A stretch of DNA of 64,000 bases from Odontesthes bonariensis. Lineage: Eukaryota > Chordata > Actinopteri > Atheriniformes > Atherinopsidae. The notes below the pieces were generated by a model that saw only the letters and a program-made list of their open reading frames with translations, made no database searches and was not told the origin of the DNA. This document shows positions 1 through 11,700 of the stretch, piece by piece (within the stretch, counting starts at the first letter, position 1; each line of letters opens with the position of its first letter). The stretch is from the NCBI RefSeq assembly GCF_027942865.1, contig NC_134512.1, positions 3,507,001-3,571,000 on the forward strand. The letters run 5' to 3'. A program made the translations under genes and the position numbers.

Positions 1-559
1 TGGCAGATGATAGTGGAAAGTAGAATTCCATTGAAGCAAGAAGAGACCCCTGGCAGAACAAGACTCAGGATGGGTGGCTAGCTATTTTGACTGGTGGGGG
101 GGGAGTGGACAGGAGAGCCACAAACAAACACATTGACATCAGGCCAGATATGCCTGTTATGTGAAAAATGAAAGAGGAATGTCAATGGCATATATACAGA
201 GAGTAAAGAGAGCAGTGCTTGGTGCATCATGGGAGGTCCTCCAGCAGTTTAGGCCTACAACAGCCTAACCAAACAGATGTTTCAAGTTCACCTGAACTAG
301 GCCTAACTAAACTTTGTAAAATAAAAGTTTAATCTTAAGGGCAAAAAGGGTATTTGCCCCCCGAATTAAACTGGGAGCTGTTTCAACAAGACATGCACCA
401 GATAACCAACTTTAAAGCAACACTAGAGAAGCTTGTAAACCCTAAAATGATGTGCACCTGACTCGCCTGAAACTGCCTTTAAGTACCCTTGGACTGAGAT
501 ACCGCAGTTCACAGCTTTGGTTTCCAACCCTGCAAAAACTTATTTAGATACCAACAATC

Positions 560-576
560 CCAAGAGCCCTTTCACT

Positions 577-617
<41 letters not shown>
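560..617. repeat. (CA)n microsatellite
   Basis: A CA dinucleotide run of nearly 30 units begins near 573 in otherwise unique-looking sequence. No gene is recognised from 1 to 1204. Confidence 0.9.
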
Positions 618-619
<2 letters not shown>

Positions 620-1204
620 CACTGACCTAAGATCTGTTCTTTCAGTCCCACATTTAATAACTCGGCTGTAGTCACAGTTATCAGCTCCAATCAGTAGTGA
701 CATGCTAACTGAAAGCTTTGGCTGAAAGTTTGAGCACAACCCAAAAATGTTTTTTTAAAACACACATTTCCCCACCATAGTATCCCAAAGGGTGGCTTCG
801 AGACTGACAGGAGGGCCTCAGGTTTTTTTAGTTGACTAAAAAAAAGACTGGGAACCACTAGCGTGAAAGGCTGTCAGAGCAGTCAGTCATTGTAATCATT
901 TTTAGGACCCAAAGAATTAGTCGAGCACAACTAAGTACGTTTTTAGGAGTTTGATAAAAGTCTGAAGGTGACAGCAGGATGTGGAAAACGATGATGTGGG
1001 CACCAACCCTTGGGGTTCCAAACTCAGAACAGCAGATGGCCCTCATGCAGGAGAAGTATGAAGCTGGGATGCTCTCTTGATGAAGAAGGTTGTTCCCAGA
1101 CTTGACGTCTGACATGCAGTCACTGAGATGATGTTGAGCACCACCAACAGCATCTGTTTCTCAGTAGAGACTAGAAAGACTGGGAAACTAAAACCAATGT
1201 TTAC

Positions 1205-1912
1205 TAGGGATGGGCATCGAAAGCCAGTTCTTGTTGAGAACCGGTTCCCAGTGTTTCAATTCCTTGGAATCGTTTGGCGATTTTGCAAACGATTCCCTTA
1301 TCGATTCCAGTGGGCGCGAATGACGTTACCACGCAACGTTGTGTGGCGAGTCCAGTGCAGCCAGCAGTCAACAGTAAACATGGCGCCCAAGCAATACAAA
1401 CGCTCGAAAGTTTGATTACACATCCCTAAAAAAGACGACAACAGGGCAACTTGTAAAGTGAATATAAAGGGAGGAAATACTACCAACATGCAATAACTAT
1501 GAATGAATGTCGCGTTTTCGATCTGCTCCGGACTAACGTTGGTGAATCTGAACCCAGGAACGTTAGCAATGTTAGCATGTCCTCGGCTAACACTGCAGGT
1601 AACTAACTAACTAACAAACACTGCCTATCATGTTAGCACCATTTGCCTCTACCTCCAGCTTCTCCTTTCACCAGAGTAGGGAAGAGTTAAATTACCCAGG
1701 CCATGATAGACCAATGTGGACCTCACCTTGTTGGGTTTGTAAGGTCATGACTCGTGTTACTTCTAAACTAAACAAAGTTGATGCTAAGCGACCGGTTTGT
1801 TGTCCTTTTTCTCCAAATGAGAATCGATAAGGGAACCGATAAAGAACCGAATCGTTAAGCAGAATCGAAAATGGAATTGGAATCGTAAAAATCTTATCAA
1901 TTCCCATCCCTA
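1205..1912. mobile_element. hAT-like non-autonomous element, copy 1
   Basis: Ends are inverted TAGGGATGGGCAT and ATTCCCATCCCTA. The flanking 8 bp are ATGTTTAC (1197-1204) and ATGTTCAC (1913-1920), one mismatch apart, as for an aged hAT target duplication. No transposase is visible. A second copy lies in the opposite orientation at 18360-19184. Confidence 0.85.
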
Positions 1913-1956
1913 ATGTTCACACAGATCCTCTTCGCAGTTGTTCACTAAATAATCCT

Positions 1957-1989
1957 CTGTCTCGTCCCCCTTTGGAGGGGACGAGACAG
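1957..1989. repeat. Perfect 13 bp hairpin
   Basis: CTGTCTCGTCCCC and GGGGACGAGACAG form a perfect stem around a 7-base loop. It lies just after the hAT element and before the first visible cacna2d4 exon. No function is assigned. Confidence 0.6.
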
Positions 1990-2704
1990 ATCCAGGTGCA
2001 GGGGCCAGAGGCAGAGAGCAGAGTCAGACAGTCAAAACGGGGCCAGAGCCAGAGAATCCAAGAAAATCGCCCTTACAGTTAACTAGAAGTTGGCAGAAGC
2101 AGGATCAAAAAAGACTATTACACAGATGTTGGCTTTAGTCTGAGCGCTGCTTGTATTAACATGCTTCCTGCCCACTAAATAACTTGAGGTATATGAGGCT
2201 ATGAGGTGATCAAAATTGCTCACTGCAAAGTTATTCGCCTGTTCGCCTGTTATTCCTAGCTCAGGACCCATTACTGGGTCATTCCCCCCCCTCTCTGCTT
2301 CCTGTCTTTCTTCAACAGACCGAAAAAAGTCTGCTAACCTTTGTGGAATGAAATATGTTTTAATCTGCAACTGAACACCTAACCATGATGTTTTCCTAAC
2401 ATTAACCAAGTTATTTAATGCATGCCATAGTACCTTATGCAGTATGTATTAACTGTTCATGAGCCAGCACTATACAATGCTGTTTTCCTCCAGCGGTTTG
2501 CTGTTCGTGTAAAAAGATGCCTGCTGTGTGCAGCATTTGTCTGTGTCAGAAAATGTTCAAAAGTGACACAAAGAGCTGCAGAATGGGACATGTTGGGGGA
2601 GAGAATGTTGAAGTTAAAGATGGGATGCAGTTGTTATTTTCCTGCTTGTTACCTGTCATCATAACTGTTCCATATTTTGAGCTCCCTTCATACTGTTTTT
2701 TCAG

Positions 2705-5700
2705 ATTGGTCGTTTCTTCGGTGAGGTGGACGGGTCCATCATGGCATCACTGATCAAGATGGGAATGTTCAAAAAGTAGGATTGCCTCAGGAACCCACTT
2801 TCTAATACATTTTAAAAGCTTTGTGAAGAACTACATCTATCACTAAACTTAACCCGAATGTTTGTTTGCAGAGTGTCGTTGTTTGACTACCAGGCTATGT
2901 GCAAGAACAGCCACCATCACGCCAGCAGCGCTCGACCTCTGCTCAGTGTGAGTTTAAAGACACACATTTATCATCACGGACAGTTAAAGAATCTGCAATG
3001 TTTCCTCATTAAAACGCTTTATGTCTAAACTACAGTTATGCTCCTCAAAATGTTTTTAAATCATAAAGAAAAATCACTTTCAATCATTACTGTTTTTTTC
3101 ATCTTCTGTAGCCGTTTTACGTCATCGTGGCCTTGATGAGATGGTTCTTCTCCAACGCACTGATGTAAGTGCCACCCATGGATTATTTGTTTTATCACAA
3201 ATTTGTCCTAACTGATGCTGGTATGTGAGTAGCAATGCTTTGATTATTCTTTAATATATCATATTATTGTATAAGTATAATCTAGCAAATAACATAACAT
3301 CACAGTTGCTCTTATCTACAGTAAATGGATAAGCCTGCTTTCCACCACTCAGATCCCCTGTGGGTACAATCAAATATTTGAACTTCTTAAGTTTGAATTC
3401 AAAGATTGAAAGATTAAATTGTGTGTTCCCTGTCAGGTTCCTGCTGGACTTTAACCTCTGCGGTCTGTGGCACTCTGATTATTTTGTGGACGGTAAGACG
3501 ATCGTTAGGCTGAGATCTGTAATGTTTTGACGTAAACGGGTCGAATAACAAAGTCAGTGAAATGTTAAGCTATACTTTATTGTTCTGTGAAGTCTGTCAG
3601 TTTACCACATTACATCATAAATAACATAACTATCAAATAGATTGCAATGATTTTGGTACAACACATTTATTTTAGATTAGATATAGATTGTTCACACCTT
3701 GTGTGGATATAATTATAAAAATAATTATTTGAAATTCCCCCATTGGGGGATGAATAAAGTATGTTTCTATTCTCTATTCTATTCTATAACATAGTAGTGT
3801 TTGGATTCAGATTAGGATTTAGATATATTTGATTAGTAGACATACTAATGAAAATACCCACATTACAATATTTAAAATGATAATAGAAACATAATGATAA
3901 TGAATATAAAAATAAATGAGCTAATTACTAACACTATGTCCATACATTTTTGGTTGCCATGATAACTGAAGGAGTATGAAATGCTGAGTGCAGTGTCAGT
4001 AAAGACAGCTTCTATTGTGAGCCAGTCCCTGTGGAAATTTGAAAGAGAGCCTTAGAAGTGAAAAGCGCTCCCCTCACAATAAAAGAAATTAAATTCCATG
4101 TTGACATTGTCAGTGGGATCATCTTGAGCTGTACCTATACACACAGAGCTGCTACTATGACTGGAGAATTATTTAAAATCACTCACTTTGTGTACTATAT
4201 GCACTCTCTTTGCAATGGAATGAAATGAAATAAATAGTTTCTGTCCCATGAGCACTACTTTCTGCTAACACTCAGCTCAAAAGAGGTGAAAAAAGGATGG
4301 ATTCAAACCATAAGGAAAGTTTGTTTGTGTCCATAGAGGCTGAGAACAGGTGTATGTGTTCCCATGCATCATTCACAATATCACTGCTTTATGTCTCATT
4401 TTGAACGGCTGCCATCATCATCTCTCCACCATCATCTCGCTGTTTCTCTGTGTGCTTACTGTGATCCATCTTCATCCGTTCAGCCAAAGCTGGCTACCAC
4501 ACGTGTGAGTACAACATTTCTGCTTCTGTGTGTGTGTGTGTGTGTGTGTTTGTATCTGTGAAAGAGAAACAGTCCCACCGAAACAGAAGCATGACGATAA
4601 GTGAGATGACCACCTCTCAACTCGACACCGCATTTAACCGTGGGCGGGAGGGGGGCATCTGGGGACCACCCGAGAAACACTCTTGGGGCTGAAAGGATAA
4701 GACCGGTTTTTTGACATTGGGCCCTTGATTTCACATTATAACATGATGTTCTACTCACCCCTGCTTGTTGTTGAACATTTGGAGCTGTTCCGAAGATATT
4801 CGAGAGGCGTCTGGCTGCAATCTTGAGATATTCGGCCATGAAACGGTTTCCTATGGGCAAGCTAATACAGGCACAAACTATGCTGTTTATAATTTATTAA
4901 TTACTGTACATTAGCACTGATAACGTGGAGGTGCGTCGCTTACTTAAAAAAATCCGGGTTACTGTAATTTTGATTTTTTTTGTCGTAAAGTGGGTGTTAC
5001 TGACGTCATCGTCGTGCTACTACCACAGACAGCCCACAGACCTGCTGCCTATTTATTCATTCGGCTAAAATTCAAAATTAGTAACCCGGATTTTTTTAAG
5101 TAAGCGACGCACCTCCACGTTATCAGTGCTAGTGTACAGTAATTTATAAATTATAAACAGCATAGTTTGTGCCTGTATAAGCTTGCCCATAGGAAACCGT
5201 TTCATGGCCGAATATCTCAAGAGAGCAGCCAGACGCCTCGCGAATATCTTCGGAACAGCTCCAAATGACCAACAACAAGCAGGGGTGAGTAGAACATCAT
5301 GTTATAATGTGAAATCAAGGGCCCAATGTCAAAAAACCGGTCTTATCCTTGAACAGGTTAAAAACTGGAAAAGTTGTCAGGTTCAACACTAGAAATATTG
5401 TGTGTGTGTGTGTGTGTTTCCTTCTCAGCTCATAAGCAGAAGAAAGTGGATGCGCTGGTGCCCTGTGACACCGCTTACCCCGGCTTCATATACGACCCAT
5501 CTGTCAGAGAGGCCAACAGCCTCATCAAGTGTGGACGCTGCCAGAAGTACGACACAGAAACACAAAAACATTAAACATGCTTGCTTTGAAGGAACAAGTT
5601 CTCCTTTCAGGCTGCATTTTGCTGAATCAGCAACAAGTATTTCAATGGGTGATCACCTTCAACAGGGTCCCTCATTCTTGTTTATGACCAGGTTCTGTGA

Positions 5701-8700
5701 TTGCATTATTCAATAGTCAGGGACACAGCAACCAGCCGTAAAATTTCTCCTGTTGAGAGGAGGCCACCAGGATTCATTGCTTCTGAAATGAAGTATTTAT
5801 GTTCATGTTTATGCATTTAGCAGACGCTTTTATCCAAAGCGACTTACAATTGAAAAAATATATAACATTACAGCTAACATCAAAACTAACAGTAAGCTAC
5901 ATAGAAGGAAGCCACTGGTCAGACTCTGTCAGAGGTGACAGGGTAGAGATAGAGTGCAGGCATAGAGGGAAGTAGAGAAAGATAAAGTGCAGTAGAGGGG
6001 GTAGGGAAGTACAGGGTCAATGCAGGATAGGAGATGCTCTCTGAAGAGCTGGGTCTGCAAGAGGTTCTTGAAGATATTCAGGGACGCCCCTGTTCTGGTA
6101 GAGCTCGGCAGGTCATTCCACCATCATGGAACTACACATGAAAAGAGTCTGGATTGTCTTCAGCGTGGTGTAGGCACTGCTGGACGACAATCCTGTGACG
6201 ACCAGAGAGACAGAGTTGGGACTTAAAGGGATAGTTCGCCTCTTTTGACATGAAGTTGTATGACATCCCATATTAGCAATATCATTTATGAACATTTTCT
6301 TACTCCCCGCTGCGTCCTGTGAGCCGAGTTCCAGCCTCTTTTTGGCGTTGACGAAGGTAGGCCGGCTAGTTTGCTAGGGTCGCGAAAATAAAGCATCTTG
6401 CTTCTCAAAGCAATATGCGTTCAAAAGAGTAATACATTTGCATCACAAAATTGTTACTCCAGAAAAAGTCAGACCTCACATCGCTTGGCGCTATTTTCTC
6501 TCTTCCGTCATATCACTACAGGCTGTGTAGACCGTGCAGACCGAGCAGCAAACACCGTAACAGGTGCGGCTATCGCTAGGTGGCTGAACCCATTGATATG
6601 AAGGGAGGCAAAAATAGCGCCAAGCAATTGTGAGGTCTGACTTTTTCTGTAGGGAGGATTTTGTGATGCAAATGTATTGCTCTTTTGAACGCATATTGTT
6701 TTGAGAAGCAAGACACTTTATTTTCGGGACCTTAGCCAACTAGCCGGACTACCTTCGTCAACGCCAAAACGAGGCTGGAACTCGGCTCACAGGACGCAGC
6801 GGGAGGTAAGTCAATGTTCATAAATGATATTGCTAATATGGGATGTCACACAGCTTCATGTCAAAAGAGGCGAACTATCCCTTTAAGCCTTTGTAAGAGC
6901 ATTCAAGTAGCCGTTCCATTAAGGACTCTGTAGGCTAACATCAGTGACTTGAATTTGATGCATTTGAGACATGAAACACTGTATTGCCACATGGATTGAA
7001 GCTTAATTTGTTTCATTTTTTTTATTTGATGCCTTATGTGGAAAACACAGAAATGTGTTTGTTTGTTCTGGGCTTGATTGTTCTAATGACGACACAAGGT
7101 ATTTACCCTTATATGGTGACACAAAATGGAACATTTTACTCACTAAAGGTAGCGCAAGTAAGCTTTTAAAGAAAGTGACACGCAGCTTCAGATAGGTACT
7201 TGGTGTGGGGACTTTTATTTCTAAGGTAGTTTGAGATCTTGTAACAGTTTTTCTGTGGATTTGGGCCTTTTCACTGTTTTCACTGTCTTCCTGTAAGCCA
7301 AAACTGACTTCATGATGTTGAAAACCTGGCTGTATAGAGGTCATACTGCCTGTTTAAGGAATCCTTTGGTTGGGTTTGTTGCCCTGCCGCAGAATGAACA
7401 GTAGACCAATCAGATGGGGTGGCTTTGGAAATCTTTGAAATGTTAATAGTTAAACATAATTTAGGTCTCAGTCATTTTTGAGTTCAACCTAATTCCCACT
7501 CTGACCATCATGGGAACAAAGGTGAGGGCACAATGCGAAGTAACACACAAATTAATGTTGAACATTCATTAAATATCAGTTAAATATTGATTAATATTAC
7601 AAGATATTAATAATTCAATTCTCACATCACAGTACTTAGTTTTAACCAGTTTTGGAGCATCTAACCCAGGGATGGGCAACTTCCATGATGAAGAGGTCCA
7701 ACATTTTTTCAGCACTATCATTGGAGGGCCACATGACCACGCAGTTCGAATTATTGGATATGAAAGACGCTACAAATGATTCTCAATAAGAACACATTTT
7801 ATATGAATTTATATCTGTATGTTTATTGCACCAACATACAACTATTTTCTGCATACACACAACAGAGGACATACTTTAGATCTAGTGATGTCAAGAAATC
7901 TGCACTTAGACATTGATGACATTTTAAATGTTGCAGTCTCAGATCACTATTGTGTATTTTTTACAGTATCACTCCATTTAAATAAGAGAATTTAATTTAA
8001 AAAAGAAACGGTACCTCAAGGCATCAACTGCTAATGATTTCACTAACATTTTAAATAATACACAACCTTGACTCATCAGTTTTAAATAATTTCAGACCCA
8101 TCTCAAATTTACTATTCCTTAGTAAAATCCTAGAAAAAGTCGTGTTTGCACAAGTAAATTAATTTTTAAAAAATAATGAGGTGTTTGATAAATTCCAATC
8201 AGGTTTCAGATCAGGTCACAGCACTGAAACAGCACTCGTCAGAATAGTAAATGATCTCAGAGTTAATGCGGATAGAAACCTGTCCTCCTTGTCTTAGATC
8301 TCAGTGCAGCTTTTGACACGGTAGACCTCGACATTCTTATAGATCAACTTGAAAATTGGGTAGGCCTTTCGGGAACAGTCCTACAGTGGTTCAAATCGTA
8401 TCTTAGAGGAAGAAAGTTCTTTATTAGTCTGGCCAAGCATAGATCCAATGTTTATGATATAAATGATGGTGTCCCTCAAGGTTCAGTACTGGGTCCTCTA
8501 CTGTTCTCTCTTTATATGCTACCATTAGGACACATTATTAAAAAACATGGAGTCAGTTATCATAGCTATGCAGATGACACACAACTCTATATCTCTGTTG
8601 TGCAAAATGATACAAGCTCTAGACAAACTAACATCCTGCTTGAACAGCATCACTAACTGGATGAATAGAAACTTCCTAAAATTGAATGAAGAAAAAACAG

Positions 8701-11700
8701 AAATTCTTATAATTGGCAACCTAGCAGATAAATCAAAGGTTTTGAACCAACTTGGAAATGTGTCTATGCAAGTGAAGGATGGAATTAGAAATTTGGGTGT
8801 AATTCTAGACTCCAAATTAACTTTTAAACCTCACATTGGAAATGTTACAAGAACAGCATTCTATCACTTACGAAATATTAGACGGGTTAGACCATTCCTC
8901 AAACAGAAGGATGCTAAGAAACTAATCCATGCTTTTGTTTTCTCACAACTTGAGTACTGTAATGCGCTATTTACTGGGCTCCCAAAATCTACTACTGACA
9001 GATTACAGCTTGTTCAGAATGCTGCTGCTAGAATCCTAACCCGCACTAAAACGAGAGAACACATCACACCTGTTCTAGCTTCACTACCCTGGCTCCCTGT
9101 GTATTTTAGAATAGATTTTAAGATTCTCTTATTGGTTTTTAAATCTCTGAATAGATTAGCACCTCCGTACATTTCAGAACTACTCACGGAGTATGTTCCA
9201 AATCGAGCTCTAAGATCATCAGGTGCTACTTTATTAAGTGTTCCTAGGATGAAATATAAAAAGACGGGTGAAGCTGATTTCTGTTTTTATGTACCAAAAA
9301 TCTGTAACTTTCTACCAGTGTACATTCGTCAGTCAACAGATATTACAAACTTTAAAAAGCAGCTAAAAACACATCTATACACCCTCGCCTTCTACTAGTT
9401 TTATGGATTCTATTATTATTATTATTACTATTTGTATATTGCATTTGTTGTTTCTCTATTTTATTGGTAAATTCATTTTTCTATTTTTAGTGCTTTGTCT
9501 TTGGTTTGTGTCTGTTTCCTCCTCGCTCTGCCCCCCCGAGTGACATGTTCTATTGTGCTCTATTTTGTTGTTCTTGTGGTTGTTTTACTTTATTTACTTT
9601 GTATATTGATCTTATTTGTAAAGCACTTTGAGCTACATTTTATGAATGAAAGGTGCTATATAAATACATTTATTATTATTATATTATTATTATTATTATT
9701 ATTATTATATAAATGCATTTTAACACGTCCTTAATAAGCAACAAAGACAAAACATTTGCTTAAAAAAAAGTGCAAAAAGGAATTTGAACTCCTTCATAAC
9801 AAAGAACAAAACTGAAGAGGTACTCTTCTTCCCATTTCGGCTGAAAAATGCGATTTTCTCGGTCAAGTTTTCTCTTTTTGCCACTGCTAGTGGCCATGGC
9901 TCTTGACTTTCCTATTCGCTGTTGCGGAAAGCGGCCCGTGCCCTCCTATTTTTTGCGTATGGCGCGCCCTCTATCGGTCAACAGTATAATTACAATTATT
10001 ATTATTATTATTATTTTTTTAATATTAGTATTAAATTATTATTGATCTATTTGCGGGCCGTACTGAGTGAGGACGAGGGCCGTGTGCGGCCCCCGGGCCG
10101 CCAGTTACCCATCCCTGATCTAACCCATATTTGTGTCAGGGGTGGCGAGGAAGGAGGACCCAGGTGCTCAAATAGGAGGTCAAATGAAAAGAAAACTATC
10201 CATGTTTAAATAAAAGGCTAAATACCAAAAGAACACTAAAAAAAACACCACCCAGGAACTGACCAAAACAACTAGAAACAGGAATGAACAGGGAAGAGAA
10301 AACCACAACCTGAGGAGAGCAGAGGATCTGACAAGTGCTGTGAAACTTCAAGGAGGCTAAATACTGTGGGGAGAGTGGTTGGTGGATGGGTGGAGCTGAG
10401 GAAAACAGTGACAAAACCCAGACGAGAACCAAAAGACACACAAGACACAGATCACCACAATTTGCTTTTGCAGTGACTACATACTGTTGTTTACATTAGC
10501 CCCTTTCACACTGAGACCCGCTACCTTAGCGTGTCCAAATTGCACCTTCGACCCGCGTCGAGCAATGTGAACGCTTGGCGTGTCAGGGTGACCCGTGTCA
10601 GGGTGACCCGTGTCGCCTGAAGCCGAGTTCAGGGGGAGTTGCCTAGTGGCAGAGCGTCACACGAAACACATAAAATGCTGGGCGTGTACAATGACGTAGG
10701 CACAAGCCATGCGTCGGAGGTAGGGTTAAATACACCTGTCTGCATCAAATTTTTCAAACAAACGATGGCGGGACACCTTGAGAACTCGTTTTTGCAATGC
10801 AGTTCATGGAGATGTTACTTTACGGTGCGTGGGAAACCGCGCTCTCCCATCTTTCTCGCCAGCCCTTCCAGCAGAAGTCCATCTTTCACCGTCCCCGAAA
10901 TGTGGCGGTAAATAACGTCCTCTGCTCGGAGGCTGAGGAGCTCGCGGACCTCCATGTCTCCCCAGTTGGCCATCTTCAGAAATGTCTCCAACTTGATGTA
11001 GGCTAAAACAGAGTAAAACTTGTCCTCACCTGTCGCTGTTGTTCTGAATCAGCTGTCCATTCTGTTTTTTAAACTCCTCACGCCACGTCCACGTCCGACC
11101 CGCGTCGATTGTGTTCACATCAAACTCGGCTCGGCAAAAAGACTAGGGTCCGACGCGGGTCGAAAGGCGAGTCGAGTTGACGCGGCAGCCCGGGTCGGCA
11201 GTGTGAACACAACAGCGGACACGCTAAATTCGCGAATTAAACGCGGGTTATTCGGCAGTGTGAAAGGGACTAAAGTGTCACTGACTACTTCCATTGATTC
11301 TTATTGTACATAAACTCCTTTTTATTCTGTTGAGCATCAGAGTAGAATTCCTCTATCGTTACACTTTAAGAGTTCTCCGATGCTTACTCTCTGATTCATT
11401 CATATGATGTAGAATATGAGTCACAAATTTAATGAAAAGCCAGACTGCCATACATATTATTGAAAAAAGCTTTGACAATACTACTGAGACTTTTAAGATT
11501 GAATGAAGTGACTTGAGTCTTATGAGTTGAGTGTAAACTGAAGACTAACTGCATCTTACTTCCGTTTCAGGATGTTCGTGGTGCAGCAGATCCCTGACAG
11601 TAACTTGGTTCTGGTTGTGACACAAGCATCCTGTGACTGCTCTCGTCAATATGGACCCATCCTGCTGGAGCCCAAAGAGATCAAATATATCCTTCACTAA

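Noticed and set aside
1128-1415. 95-residue frame resembling one at 18887-19330
   Set aside because: Both lie within copies of the same hAT MITE and the shorter copy has stops; coding function is unlikely.
4480-5392. Similar 126- and 69-residue frames on opposite strands
   Set aside because: They are the two arms of the fold-back element at 4693-5350.
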